From Topomyia yanbarensis (lineage: Eukaryota; Arthropoda; Insecta; Diptera; Culicidae), in NCBI RefSeq assembly GCF_030247195.1, contig NC_080670.1:163194080-163258079 (forward strand): a DNA stretch of 64,000 bases. Reading direction: 5' to 3'. Positions within the stretch are counted from its first letter, which is position 1. Every line of letters starts with the position of its first letter. A program made the position numbers and the translations under genes. This document shows positions 50,350 through 63,576 of the stretch, piece by piece. The notes under the pieces were generated by a model. That model did no database searches and was not told the DNA's origin. It worked only from the letters and a program-made list of their open reading frames with translations.

Positions 50350-50520
50350 AACTGTCAAAATTCTCTTTGAAAGGAAATTCCGGACAAACCGTCGCTGGAT
50401 AAACACAGTTCATAGCAGTTAATGGAAGAGAAAATTTTTCTTTTTTGTTTAGTGCCAGCATCTGTGATTGGCGAGTAACGGTTTGTCCGGAATTCCCTTT
50501 CAAAGAGAATTTTGACAGTT
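50350..50520. mobile_element. 171-bp MITE with 43-bp TIRs
   Basis: 50350-50392 and 50478-50520 are inverted copies differing at one base (AACTGTCAAAATTCTCTTTG, then AAAGG(A/G)AATTCCGGACAAA). The 85-bp interior is non-coding. Confidence 0.85.
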
Positions 50521-52858
50521 GGCTTTAAGTCGGAATTATATGTTGGTCGAGATTTCATACTTTGATTAAAAAATTGGTTGGTTAATATTTCAATTTGAAT
50601 TTAAAATGAACTGTGAGTGTCATTCTAATTGAACATGATACCTATCGACGTGGGGGAGAACATTTATTTTCGTTTCAAGTGAATTTTCACAAGTTTGGAA
50701 TAAAGATCAATTATCAATGAAGGTCTGCGAATTAAAATTATACACGTTTTTCAACGAGGTTTAAATAAAAAGTAAACACAGATCAAACAGAAAATTAAAC
50801 TTTGACAGAATGATCATATATATTCACGAGCGTTATATTTAATTTTTTTTTTTTGCACTGTGGCAGGCAGAATATAGAGATATTTCTATAATGCATCAAT
50901 GCAAATTGGAACGATTTATGCCAAAAATCGAAATAAATATATTGAACACCGTTGTGTTCACAATAAATTTCAAAACATTTTGCATTCAGAAGTTTTATGT
51001 GATTTTATTCTTATTGGAACATTGCGCATATTTAAAATCAATTATTTACTCTTAGCTTAGGGTATTTGTGGAGCTAATTTTTAAGCTGTTAAAATTCTGA
51101 TTCAATTTGCTAACGACCGGTGTAAGTAAATTCATAAAATATTACATTTTACGATCTATATCCAATTCTCATTTGTTTGGATCTATCCCCTAAAAACAAT
51201 AATTTTCTACCGTTATTTATTTTCTTTGATGTGTGATACAATAGATATATGGGCAGTCATTCGTGAAAATATCTTATCGATTTATATTAACGAATTAAAT
51301 GGTCCCGCTTATTCTCTTAGCGATAAACAAAAAGAAAAGAATCAAAACAATTCTTATTGTAGTTCTGTTTCTAATTCACAAAAACAACTTTGATTTGAAT
51401 TGATTGAATAGATCTCAATTTATCCAAACGTGCTCTACTGTAACCCTTTGATGTGCAATTCGAATTAAGCGTGTAGAGAGAAGGAAAGAACGAGGAAATA
51501 AAAAAATGCGGGTAGATAAACACGGTAAAAAAAAACTTAACCCATTTTATGAGCTGTCAAAAAATGGGTATTTTATTGCTTATAACAATTGGTGCTTTTT
51601 ATTCATTTCACAACTACTCGATGAGATAATGTCAATGGATATACTGATCTTAATAATGAGTGAAAAGTCATTAAGAATAATTTTAAGCGAGTTAACCTGC
51701 AAACTAAGGTTCGTAGCGGAAGCTGCAAATTACCGGCCTGCATCTGAGTACGTGGCGGAAACGGAACATTTCGGCAATGCTCATAAAGAACGGCTGTTTA
51801 AACTACTGAGGATGTTGCAAATATGCGTTCGGCATTTTTAGAGCAGCCAAAAGATCCAGCCATTAAAAATATATCCAGTTGGCGGTTTTATTTTGTTAAG
51901 TAGTTAAGGAGACAATAATGTGAAATGAATGTTATTTTATGTTTTTTTAATTCAGAAATAATTCTATTGACAGTATTTTTCAATCTGGCGCGATTTTCAT
52001 GAATGGATATTTTTCACGCGTTTTGTTGTAACAGTTCTACGAAAAAAAGGATAAAACATACCCAGGTTGACGTATAAGAGCTGTATTCATTTATGGATAC
52101 GAACTCTTTACCCACTTAATGGGTTATTCCACTTTTATTGGAAATGCGTAGTTTTCTATGCATTAATTGTTATTTTATTTTATTAGTGTAGTTCGACAGT
52201 GCTTTTCTTTCCTACCTGATAAACTGGCTTATTTATTGCCATCTTTATTTATTTATTTTTGTCTTCTTCCGGTAATGTGATGCTGCCATTTGCATTGCTG
52301 CGTTCTGATCAACAATACACGGCTATGTTAAAAACTGTACAATAAAGTTAATTTAAAATTCACTGTTTATGCCATTTAATAGTCTGATTATTTCGAGAAA
52401 TTTTTTTGTTGCTCAATAAAATGGTGAATCGACATCTTGTTGAATGGGATTTATAACATAAGTATTGTATCAAATAAAATAATTTTTTCGAGCAATTTCA
52501 CCACAAGATCGCGGCTCTGCAGCATTTTCACCTCATGCGCGTTTTTTTGGAAGGGGTCCACGGTCGGAAATTTATCTCCCGTGATTTTTGACCTAGCGCC
52601 AAAAACTAAAGTTTTTCTGATTCCTTATGTCAATAGCGATGTCGTAGGATTTTTTCGATATTTTGATTTTAAGCGAAATGGCGCAGTTTTGAGTGAAAAA
52701 ACGTAGAGAATATCATAAAAATCTTCACAAAATCATTAATCAATAAAAAGGTAACCAATAAAAAATTTAATCCTGCGTACGTGACTAGAAAAATCAATTT
52801 TGAATATACTGTGAAAATTTCAGTGACCAAAAATCATTTGCTCGAGTTACATTTCCGG
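50521..52858. other. No gene recognised
   Basis: Strongly AT-rich. The 111-residue frame at 51506-51841 has a mildly hydrophobic middle but no recognised motif and may be chance. Confidence 0.35.
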
Positions 52859-53722
52859 CCAGTGCACAGTGGTAGGAAACGCCAAAAACGTGAACTTAAT
52901 TCACTAGAGGCCAAACCATCGAATATATTCACAGGGTGTCTTTGGAGGAATTGTTTATATGAATATTCCCCACAATCTGATAATGCATGGCTTACTTTGA
53001 TCGAACTAAAAAAAATAACTTTTTATACTGACGAGATAGAAAGTTGGTGTCTTCGACAAAATTTTTTTTGTTGATTTTTGTATGGAAAATGTCAAAAAAC
53101 ATGATAAGCCTACCCTATTCATAGGGTTCAAGAGTGCCACGCGCCAAACTTTCTTAGATTTATTGTGCATACTTTAGACAGTGAAAAAAGTGCCTGTTCG
53201 TGCATTTTGGTTTGCACCTTTCTTTCTTATACGTAGTTGAAGTTGGTGTAAAAAAAATGTGAAAATCTTCAATAACTTTGAAACAAATGAGTATTTTTAC
53301 ATACAGTCTTCGACAATATTATGTACTTTTGATACCTACATATTTGTCTTGAATATAGTTTTCACGAAAAGTCACAATGATAAAAGTTATATTAAAAAAA
53401 ACTAGATTCAAGGGGGTTGTCATAGAAAATGCCTTATAAATCGAGAACCTTTAGTCCTACAAGCTCAAGTTCTTCAACAAAATTCTTCACTATGAGCACT
53501 CTTAAAACTTTGTCGAAGACACCAACTTTCTATCTCATCAGTATAAAAAGTTATTTTTTTTGGTTCGATCATAGTAAGCCATGCTTAATTTCAATTGTTA
53601 TCAGATTGTGGGGAATATTCAAATGCACAATTCCTCCAAAGACACCCTGTGAATATATTCGATGATTTGGCCTCTAGTGAATTAAGTTCACGTTTTTGGC
53701 GTTTCCGACCACTGTGCAGTGG
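52859..53722. mobile_element. 864-bp foldback element, arms over 200 bp
   Basis: Begins CCAGTGCACAGTGG and ends CCACTGTGCAGTGG. Inner blocks pair in order: GGAAACGCCAAAAACGTGAA, CACTAGAGGCCAAACCATCG, CACAGGGTGTCTTTGGAGGA, and GAAAGTTGGTGTCTTCGACA at the inner edge. Non-coding. Confidence 0.85.
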
Positions 53723-55921
53723 TTTCGAGAAAAACGCGGTTAAAGTTTGAAGTACACATGGGTTATATACATAAGAAGCGTTGCGGCAAAATTGAAAATT
53801 ATATTTTTGAATTGTTTTTGTTCTCCATGTTTTGGGATATCATTTTTTACATCCTAAAGCACATTTTAGATTAATAAATAAAAGATCGATTGCTTTAAAA
53901 TTCTACAGTGAAGTAACCGCTTAAACAATTTATTATTTAAGATCCATAATTGACTATTTTGCTAATAATGGTGCATACTATCGAGAACGTTATAGAGTTG
54001 TATTGTTAGGCGCCAGCCACTCCAAGGGTTTCAAGAGCTTCTCTAACATTACACTTAGTAGTTTGTCAGTTCAGCCAAATCTGACTGTTCCAAATTAAAT
54101 CAAATGCTTATAGAAAAAGAGTGGAAGCTTACATCTTTTGAAAAGTTTGTATCAGTTACTGTTTTGCAACACATGAAAAATGCCATAAAAATTATTTATT
54201 TGCTTCAGATAATTATGTCCTCCATGGAATGGAAATCTCAAATTTTAGCCTGGTGGGGCTTATTATACCATCCTACCCAACTAGTCTACTAACCATGCAT
54301 ATAGAATTTGGCAGACCTACTTTGCTGAAAATGAAGTAATTCAAATTATCAGCACTTCCTATAGTCTGCCATCTGTCTGATAATAAATTGACAATTATAA
54401 ATTTACAGATTGAACCTGATACTGGATGCAGACAAAATTTCTTGGACCAATCGTTCTGAATTTTGCACAATTCTTCTTTTTCACATCATTGCCCAGGCAA
54501 CTACAAGAGCTTTTTGCAAACTGCTAAATATTATTATTTTACAATAACATGTTAATCGTTGTTTTAGCAATAATCGGACGTTGGTTTCAAAGTACTACGA
54601 AAAAATCGAAAATCGACCAAAAAATATAAGCTCCCTTAATTACTTGTGAAATGCTGTGAAAAACAACTGTGCAAATGTCTCAACGTTTGTCCAGTAGAGT
54701 TTGAGTTATGGTGTATACCGCAAAACAAGATTTCGATGTGGCGCCTGACTGAAAAGACGAAGAATCTTTGCATCGAAAAAAAAATTAAAGTATCCAATTT
54801 GCCGATAATACCTTACACAACCCCACTTAAGTTCCGACACGATTTAAGCGATTTTTCCGTATTCAACTTTTTGCGTCATTTTGCCAAGTCATCTGTCTAG
54901 TCTCAGCTTTCACAGCTCTTTCATACCCTGTGCATATCTGTTCTATCATAAATAATTAAACGAAAATTTGTACTACAGCGGAAATGCAAATGGTTCAAGA
55001 TATGCTAGAAAATTATAAATTACGAAACAATACAAGCAAGCTCCGATAACATTTAAATAACGATCAAAATGAGAATATTTGTAACAGTTTGTTTGCCGTC
55101 ATATGTAAAAGTGTTACTTAGGCTATATGGCATGGCTTCATTTACAATTTTTTATTCAATCTTAGTTTTGAACTCTTTCAAAAGCAGTAAAAATATAAAT
55201 AAACTTCCACTTGCTTATGGTGTTCTTTGTGAGAAGATACAACTAGAAAAGGGAATAAATTGTGATTATATATTCTTTTCCTCATGTAAAAATAACTAAA
55301 AAATTGTGAGCAAATTAAACTTCACTCATTTTGATAGCCATAGGTAAACTAACGAACGAAAACAATTTTCATCTCTGAATCCAATTATAAAATTTCGTTC
55401 GACAGTTTGTTTCAATATGATTCGACTTCTGCTAACCTGCAATATAACTCTTCGATGTAGCGTTTTGAAATTAGCGTGTAGCACCTTCTAGATATAGGAC
55501 GATAAAGAATATTTAAAAAATGCATTTAAAATTCGATTACACCTGTTTTTCGTACGGGATAAAACTTGCTTACTTGCCCTCATATGGTTTGTGTGTTGCA
55601 TGGGCCATAATGTTGCACATAAAGTTCGAAAAGTTGATTCAAATTATTGAGATGTATGCAAGAGGAACATGGCGGCCTTTTACACTGTTTTCATTTGGCT
55701 TCAGGATGCAGCCATTTCTGCAATGACAGGTACTAACGTCTTAGGCCGGACTAAACTCAGGCCTAAAATCAAAGATAGTACCGTGTGGCGGTACCAACTA
55801 GATTCAAGCTTACCGCTATAACAGTAGCAAAACAAAATTATCGTATGGACTAGAAACACTTAGGTACTAGTATACTAAATTGGATGGACAAATATTGTTA
55901 CGAAAAAAGTTGTTCGGTAAC
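53723..55921. other. No gene recognised
   Basis: AT-rich. Frames at 54646, 55069 and 55520 are under 90 residues with no family motif. Confidence 0.4.
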
Positions 55922-55989
55922 AAGCCCTATAGCCCTAGCCCTATAGCCCTAGCCCTAGCCCTATAGCCCTAGCCCTATAGCCCTAGCCC
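55922..55989 (+). repeat. Short array of the 14-bp satellite
   Basis: About five units of TATAGCCCTAGCCC in the same orientation as 45690-46347. The R1-type 3' UTR starts immediately after it. Confidence 0.9.
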
Positions 55990-56955
55990 GACATTGGTTA
56001 GAACGCCTCAGTGGAACCACAAATAGGGTTTCGGGAGGAATTCCGCCGACGGGAAACTCACCGACGGTGTAGACTGGATCCACCGGCGGGGACCAATTGA
56101 GTAGTATGCGATGTAGCATCGGGCTCGGGTCGTCGGGGCGCCAATGAACCGGACGTCAGGCTTCACCGGAATCGCCGGACCGACCTCGACACTCTACCGG
56201 GTAGCTCGTGAGTAAGCTAGATCCACCGTCGGGGATTAGACCGAGTAGACCGCGTCGAATAGCCAGAAGTGGGTCGTTGGGCGCCAGTGAACCGGAAGTT
56301 ACGCTCCACCCGGAATCGCTGGATGGACCTCAGCACCTGCTGGCTGGCCGTTGTGTAGGCTAGCTCCACCGCCGGGGATTAGACCGAGTAGACGAAACGG
56401 GGAGCTTAATGGCTCACAGAAACGTTCATCGGTATCGGGAGTGGTCTACCGCCGGGGAATTTACGATAGGGTAGATTCGGCGCCGGGACCTACCCGACAG
56501 AACCGTGATGAAAAGGGGAGCTAATTGGCTCACGAAACAAACACCGGTAACGAAAGAAATTTCGTTGTCGGGGAACTATCAATCGGAGTAGGATAAGCGG
56601 TAAAGCTGGGAGCTGAATGGGTCAAGAAAGCGGATATTGGTGTCGGGGGAAATTCCTCCGTCGGGGAACTATCGGTCGGAATAGGGTGAGTTTACCGTTG
56701 AGCACTACCCAAGCGGATCGTGATAAGGCCGGGAGCTGAATGACTCACGGAAACATGAGCTGAATGGCTCAGGGAATCAGCACCTAAACGGCTCACCACA
56801 GGGACGAGAACTTAACGGCGACGTAATGGATGGAGGCAAGAAGCAGGAGAGGAATCGAGAGTTAAATCAAAGCTCATAGGTCGTGCCACTCCATGAACCA
56901 AGCGAGGCTCCCAGATAGAGCAGCAGAAAGAGGTGCGACGAAAGCGCAACGAACG
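55990..56955 (+). mobile_element. R1-clade 3' UTR, 5'-truncated insertion
   Basis: Closely follows 17118-17909: GACTGGATCCACCGGCGGGG, CGTCGGGGATTAGACCGAGT, GAGCT.AATGGCTCA.GAAAC units and a final GAGGCTCCCAGATAGAGC segment. No ORF2 remains. Confidence 0.65.
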
Positions 56956-56964
56956 AACCACACA

Positions 56965-58110
56965 TTTTGGAAAAAAGTTCACCCTTTTACATTCATCGCA
57001 GAATTCGTTAGAATCGGGATTTGCTGCGTAATCGTACGTATCACCCTGTAATTCAGGTACCAGAACTCGGATCCACACAAAATTCAACAGCAGCTGATGA
57101 ACCTTTCATTTAAAATCAAGTTTGTCAAAATCGGTTCAGAAAATTCCGAGAAACCGATGTGGACAAATCAACAAATTTTGTTTTGTAACTATACTCTTCA
57201 ACTCGTAATCCGGAACTAGATGTCGGTTGAAAATGAAATTCAATAGCAACCTATGGGAATATTATACCTTTCATTTGAATCTTAGTTTATAAAAATCGGT
57301 TCAGCCATCTCCGAGAAACCGATGTGGACATTTTGTTAACAAATCCGCACATACACACACATACATACATACATACATACATACACACATACATACACAC
57401 ATACATACACACAGATATTTTGCGATCTCGACGAACTGAGTTATATGAGACTCGGCCCTCCGGGCCTCGGTTAGAAAGTCGGTTTTTGGAGCAATTGCAT
57501 AACCTTTCTATATGAGAAAGGCAAAAGAATAATATTTAATTAGCTTAATCAGCATGAGTTCAATGTTATCTTGATGTGATTATGTTTTGAAATGTTGGTG
57601 AAAGGGGTTTGAAAGTGGAGGAAATGGGGGGTTAGTAGAGTGGGAGTGGAGGATGCGTCAGAAATCCTTCATCGTATTTCGGTATACGATGTGGATGAAG
57701 GAAATGCGGGCGTGAGGGTGGTCCAAGGGGAGGGGAGTGATGAAGGAGGGAGGTGTAAGGGCAAGGCGGGAGGAGGGACGGCGACGCAATACTCAACTGC
57801 ATATTTTGTCTTCCATTTGAGACTTGGTTTGAGAAAATCGGTTCAGTCATCACCGAAGAACCGATGTGACTTTAATTGTGGAATATGCCCGGAATTCCGG
57901 ACTTCCGGAATCGTTGATAGTGGACAATATATTCAATAAATGTTTGATTGGCAATCAGTGATCTAGATCTGCGATTAGAAGTAATTTGGTGACCATTTCA
58001 ATAGTTTTTAGCCTCTGAGGTATTACGATTGTACCGATTTATATAGGAAATTCCAGTGTATCCTTACTAATACCCATGCAACTCCGGAAGCAAGAGTCAG
58101 AACCGAGTGC
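56965..58110 (+). repeat. 1.1-kb direct repeat, copy 2
   Basis: Pairs with 46963-48085. Differences include an extra AATTCGTTAGAATCGG near 57003, a longer (CATA)n tract at 57345-57415 and a missing TCGAATG after CTGAG. The tail hairpin CCTTTCTATATGAGAAAGG is intact here (57503-57521), whereas copy 1 has a mutated one. Confidence 0.8.
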
Positions 58111-60466
58111 TTCTGCCCGAACCACGGAAAACCACCAAGAGCGGCATGCACTCTCGTGAAGTTCTCAGAAAAAGTAATTATCAACTGGGTAAGAAAAGGC
58201 ACGGTGCGTGAAAAGAACCTGTCGGCAGTTCGGACCAAAATGCGGTCCGTGGAAAATTAGAAGCAATCGGTACTATTTGTTGTTTATATTATAGGATTAT
58301 ATAATGAATATTGACAAACAATCTATCTTGACTTTGGGTGTACTTTTATTTGTCCAACATATCAATGTACCGGCAAGTGGGAAAGCTGTCAATTCCGTAG
58401 TCTTCCAATGAATCAATATAAATATTTATTGCGAGGTAATAATTGACAATTCGAAAAAACTTACGTGGGCGTTTGACGAATATGTGCGAAATTTATAGCT
58501 TCGAAATAATGATTCAACTAATCCAACGTTCAATCAAAATAAAGCGATTCGATACATTGAAACATGTAGATGCGAATGTCATACAAAGCTTCACTTTTAT
58601 CGATCGGAATATTGCACGAATGAAATGAATAAACATGGCAATGCTTTTACTGTCAACAAATGACAGCTTAACGGCCCCCACACTGCTGAATATAGACCTG
58701 TACTCGATAGCACAGTGGAAAAACACCAAACCGCCTAGCTCTACCACTAAGCAGTTAAACGTGGCCTATCACATATTGAAATAAAACACGAATAATATTT
58801 TCTTTCCATTTGACGGCCCTGTTCCGGATCATGCACGAATTGTGATAACTCCTCTTCGAAAGCTCACCTCCAACAATTGTTGGTCTAATTCAAATTGGGA
58901 ACCAAGCGTAGAGAATTACATAAAAATAACATTTTATTTGCTTTACTAAACATATGCGTCAATAAAATTACTTGATTGTGCGATTAAAGTTTAATGGAAA
59001 ATTTTGTGACCTATCTTTTCATGATCAAAGCGAAAAAGGAATCGAAACTTTACCCAACCATACACACAATCCACATTATAGCACATAATATAATGCGGAT
59101 AAATAAAATTTATGATTCAAACAGAATAATGTGAAAACGTTCCGCGTGTGTATGTGTATGTGTGCAGCGCGCTCACTCAAATATCTTGAGCTCCTTGATT
59201 GAAAAATTGTTTTCGGTTTTTTTGCTGTTGTCTGCCGAAGGCACTTTCTTTACCCACACGAGTAAAGAAAACCTCTTTCCGGTGAAGATTGAACAGCAAC
59301 CCAAACGATGAAAGTTGAAAATCATAATGCTAGTGCACGGAGAGAGAAATTGTCAAATTTTCAACGACATTTACATTACCTACTTAGGACAATTTTCACC
59401 AATCAATATGAACCTGTTTTGATTGGTGAAAATTTTGATAAAATGAGTTTGTTGAAAATAAACAGATGACACTGCCGGTCCTATCTACATTTAAAAATAC
59501 CCACCCAGGTACTATTAAAAATAGTGTGCACCCAGGTGAGCTGCACGCACAACCACGCTAAAATCGCTCCCTGAATGCTTGTTCATTTTCTCTGTCCATA
59601 CCAATCTCTTCATGCTGCCAGTGTTGCGATACGAATGGCCTCTAAGGTTAGAAGATCTAAAATCGGAAAAAAATGATTGAGAAAACAAAAACTAATATTG
59701 ACATTTTTCCATCGAACGGCTTTCCGTGCAATAAAGTGATTTCTAAGGCGTTGGTGTGCCATCTACGCTCGAGGACTTGTTGCAAAAATTTAGCGAACGA
59801 TAAATTTATTTACTTGGTAACCTTTTCCTGTTTTGTGCCCCTTTGTTTCGAATGGTAGCAATGTCTTGCCGATACATGAGCGAACTTGAACTACCATTTA
59901 CCATATATTAAATATCAAACAACTATTGAAACATGCAAAAATTTCCATGCGAGATTTTTTTTTATTGGACCTAATTTTGCCCATTAGGACACAATATCTG
60001 ACATTAAAATACTAAAAACTTCTACTCAGGTAGGGCTTGTGTTCTGGCATCACTGCATCGATCCTACCTATACTGAGAACCTTGGGCCGAATAACAGCAG
60101 CGTGACACTGGGACAAGAAGCGGGAGCTGACCAGGTGACACAGCAAGTCGATAGAAGCAACGTGTAACAGAAAATTGCGGTTAACATCATTTGTGAGCAG
60201 ATTAAATTTGTAATATTTCATTATTATAGTTAAATATTTCTTTAAACACCTTTAATTTATAGGTGTCGATTTATAGATATTGGTTATTTACATTATTTGA
60301 AGGTAATTGAACTAAGGAGAAGACTAAATGTAAGCAAATTTACGCTATTCTGAAATTAACCTAACCTAACTATAAAATTGAATTATAGCTTTGAGCTACC
60401 GAGAAACTAATCGTCACTACGAAGAACTCTTCATCCCTTCGAACAATCTCAAAGATTTACTCCAAT
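58111..60466. other. No gene; hairpin at 59390-59433
   Basis: AATTTTCACCAATCAA (59390-59405) pairs perfectly with TTGATTGGTGAAAATT (59418-59433). Outside it, CAAATTTTCAACGAC and GTTTGTTGAAAAT pair weakly, so a small decayed foldback. Otherwise AT-rich; 60240-60450 may be leader sequence of the BEL element, but no LTR could be delimited. Confidence 0.5.
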
Positions 60467-62070
60467 ATGGAAGATTTGGAAGCGTGTATGCGGCCGACCA
60501 AATACAGCCGATGTTGGAATGGTAGCATGCGATACCTGCAGCACACGGTATCATTACTCATGCGCCGGTGTAACACCTGGAATGGAGAAACGTCCCTGGA
60601 TGTGCTCAAAATGCCCTCCAAAATCTCCACCACAGCCTCCGACCACGGGAGCAACGAAAAATAGGACGACGAAGAAGTCTTCAAAACTGGAAGACAATGT
60701 TGACAGTCGGAGTATTCGGAGTGGCTTACAGCTAGCAATACCCGGAGGAGTGGCTGGAGCGGTCTCGGAAGGAGCGACTTCTATAGCGAGTAAATTCACA
60801 CCGAAGAAGAATCCTGATACAGCAAGATTATCTAACATCGACATAAAATCGTTCGCATCTAGTACACGTATTCGAGCGCAGCAAGCGCTGCAGCGATTAG
60901 AAGAAGGAATGGGATGGGTCGATAATCAGCGCGAGAAAATCGAGCGTCACATTAATAAAACCGTCGTGTCGGATAATGATTCGTATGATTCCGAGGAAGA
61001 GGAGAGATCCACTTACTCGCGAACTCCAAACAAACAATGCTTTGTGTGCAGCGGGACCGAACAGAAATCAAATAGCTGCGAGGCAAATTTGGCCTAAAGG
61101 TTTACCCACGTTCTCAGGAGAAGCGGAGGAGTGGCCGATATTTTTAAGCGGCTATGAAACTGCCAACGAAGTATGTGGTTTCACAAATGTAGAAAATTTG
61201 ATTCGATTGCGTGAGTGCCTCCGTGGTCCTGCCCGTGAAGCAGTAGTCTCTAAATTGATGTTTTCTCGCTCTGTACCATCTATTATTAACACCCTACAAC
61301 GGCTATACGGGCGACCAGAATTGCTCGTGAAAACATTACTGGCTAAAGTACGGCGAGTAGAAGCCCCAAAACCTGAGCGTCTCGAGACATTGAGTAGTTT
61401 TGGGATGACAGTACAACAACTGTGTGATAACCTTGAAGCGACGAAGTTGCAGGAACATCTATCAAATCCGACAGTACTCGAGGAACTGGTGGACAAGCTT
61501 CCGGCTGGATTGGGAACGTTTCAAACGCGCAGTCAGAAAGCCCTCATTAAAGGACTTCGGTGAATTTATGGATATGCTAGTTACAGACGCAAGCGAAGTG
61601 ACTACGCTGATACAGCCAAAATGCGATTTTCCGAAGCCAGATAAAATGAAAGATAAAGGTCACTTTCATATGCGCAACAACGTCGACGAAGCAACGAACA
61701 GCGAGACGGAGAGGTACCCCTGTCCAATATGCGGGCAAAAGGATCACCGGGTTAGAAACTGCGAACAGTTTAGGCAATTGAACTTGGCAGAACGGCTGAG
61801 AACAGCTGAACAGTTCAAATTATGTGAAGTTTGTTTTTACAACCACGGTACGTGGCCGTGTAAGTCAAGATACCGATGCAACGTCGGTGACTGCCGTGCA
61901 CGTCATCACCCGTTGCTCCACCGAGCAGAATATGCTAAACAAGCGAACACACGCAGTACCTTGTCTGAGTGCCACACTCATGGGCAAAACGATAAAGCAG
62001 TATTGTTTCGAGTGGTGCCAATAACATTATATAGTGGCAATCGTAGTTTTGGACACATTCGGATTCCTTG
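60467..62070 (+). pseudogene. BEL/Pao gag-like region
   Basis: An N-terminal PHD-type finger reads VCGRPNTADVGMVACDTCST, RYHYSCAG, then WMCSKC (60495-60610), but the first Cys of the usual C..C pair is missing. A basic/Ser-rich linker follows. The Pao capsid-like domain is LPTFSGEAEEWPIFLSGYET, then LRGPAREAVVSKLM and LQRLYGRPELLV (61097-61330, DUF1759-type). After a frameshift near 61560 come the CCHC knuckle CPICGQKDHRVRNC (about 61721) and a Cys/His-rich CEVCFYNHGTWPC segment. The region spans three frames. Its role was particle assembly and RNA packaging. Confidence 0.75.
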
Positions 62071-63576
62071 AGGCTCGTCTTTGATTATGGCAGAATCGAG
62101 TATATTCCAAAGTCTTGGCATTCCTGGGAAACCTGATCCTCTACAGTTAGTGTGGACATCAAACGTTGTTCAAAATGAAAAGTCATCGAAGCGAGCTGAC
62201 GTAGTAATTGCTGGTACTGGCACGAGCTCAATCTACCTACGCAAAGTCTACCCATCCAATATTAAACTCAACGTTTTTCCCATCTCAGGAATATCGCCGT
62301 GGCTGGGTACACTGATGCAGTACCAAGAGTGCTTATCGGTTTGGACAATTTGGAACTGTTCGCTCCACTCGAAAGCCGTACTGGTAAATCGGGAGACTCA
62401 GTTGCTGTACGATCGCTGTTAGGTTGGACCGTGTATGGACCAAACGGGACACGGCACTCAAAGCAACAATATGCTAACATGCACGTTTGCAAATGCGAAT
62501 CCGACGAAAACTTAAATGAAATGATTCTACGGCGGTTTGTTTTGGAGGATATTGGGGTATCTCTGGTCCCATTGCTAGAACCAGCGGAAGCAAAGAGAGC
62601 GCGAGACATATTAATGAGGACAACGATTAGACTAAATGGAACATTCGAAACCGGGCTCCTTTGGAAAACCGATGATAACCGGTTTCCTGATAGTAGACCT
62701 ATGGCAATGCGAAGATTAAGAGGCTTGGAGGTTAAACTGTCGAAAGACCCCGAATTGTGCGATAACGTACACAGACAGATACGGGAATATGTTCAAAAAT
62801 GCTACGCACACCCGGCAACTACCGATGACCTTGCTAACGCAGATCCGGACCGAATATGGTATTTACCACTCAACGTGGTTGTTCACCCAAAAAATCCAGA
62901 CAAAAAACGGTTGGTCTGGGAACTCCCAACTCTTAAAGGATCTACTCACATCATTGCCAGAGGTAATCTGCAAGTTCCGCGAAAAGCGCATCGAATTTGT
63001 GGGTGATATAAGGGAAATGTTTCACCAAATCCAGATTAAACTCGAAGATAGACACTCCTAACGATTTCTCTTCCGATTCGACCCTAGTCATCCCCCTGAT
63101 GTATATTTAATGGACGTTGCGACCTTTGGTGCTGCATGTTCTCCTTGTTCCGTTCAATATGTGATGCACCAAAATGCTGACGAATATGCACACATGTTTC
63201 CTGATGCCGCGGCTGCTATTTAATCTAAAATTTACCTGGATGACTATTATGATAGTGCTGACACCCAAACAGAAGCAGCTGAACGAGCGATCCAAATCAG
63301 AACTATCCACGCACGAGCTGGGGTGGCATTGCGCATCTCGAAACGAAAGGTTTTATGTATGCAAGCTTGTATGAAAAAGTCGATTCGAAATGGTTCCATA
63401 ATGTTGCCCCTGGTTTCAAGATGCGGTACTGGGTCATCAATAGCAGTGAAGTGTTAATGAAACTCGGAGAAGTTGATGAACAAAAACCACTTCCATTAAG
63501 CAGTGAACCTGAAGAAGGTTGGGAACGAGTCCTAGGGATAATGTGGGACCCAATAGACCTTTCTCGTCAGACCTAA
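62071..63576 (+). pseudogene. BEL/Pao pol region: protease and partial RT
   Basis: The protease start near 62060 lacks its catalytic Asp codon through a small deletion before GSSLIM. VPRVLIGLDNLELFAPLESR and SLLGWTVYGP (62325-62440) follow. RT begins WYLPLNVVVHPKNPDKKRLV, shifts frame near 62920 and reads FVGDIREMFHQIQI (catalytic Asp kept). It has a TAA at 63059-63061, then FLFRFDPS, MDVATFGAACSPCSVQYVM and the YLDDYYDS box after another stop near 63220. A final frame 63355-63576 ends with GWERVLGIMWDPI. Nothing of RNase H or integrase follows. Confidence 0.75.

Larger units (their letters stand above)
60467..63576 (+). mobile_element. BEL/Pao retrotransposon remnant
   Basis: Gag-like zinc-finger and capsid regions are followed by protease and reverse transcriptase in one transcriptional orientation. 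Frameshifts, stops and small deletions occur throughout, and it is truncated shortly after the RT connection region. RNase H, integrase and LTRs were not found. Confidence 0.75.
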
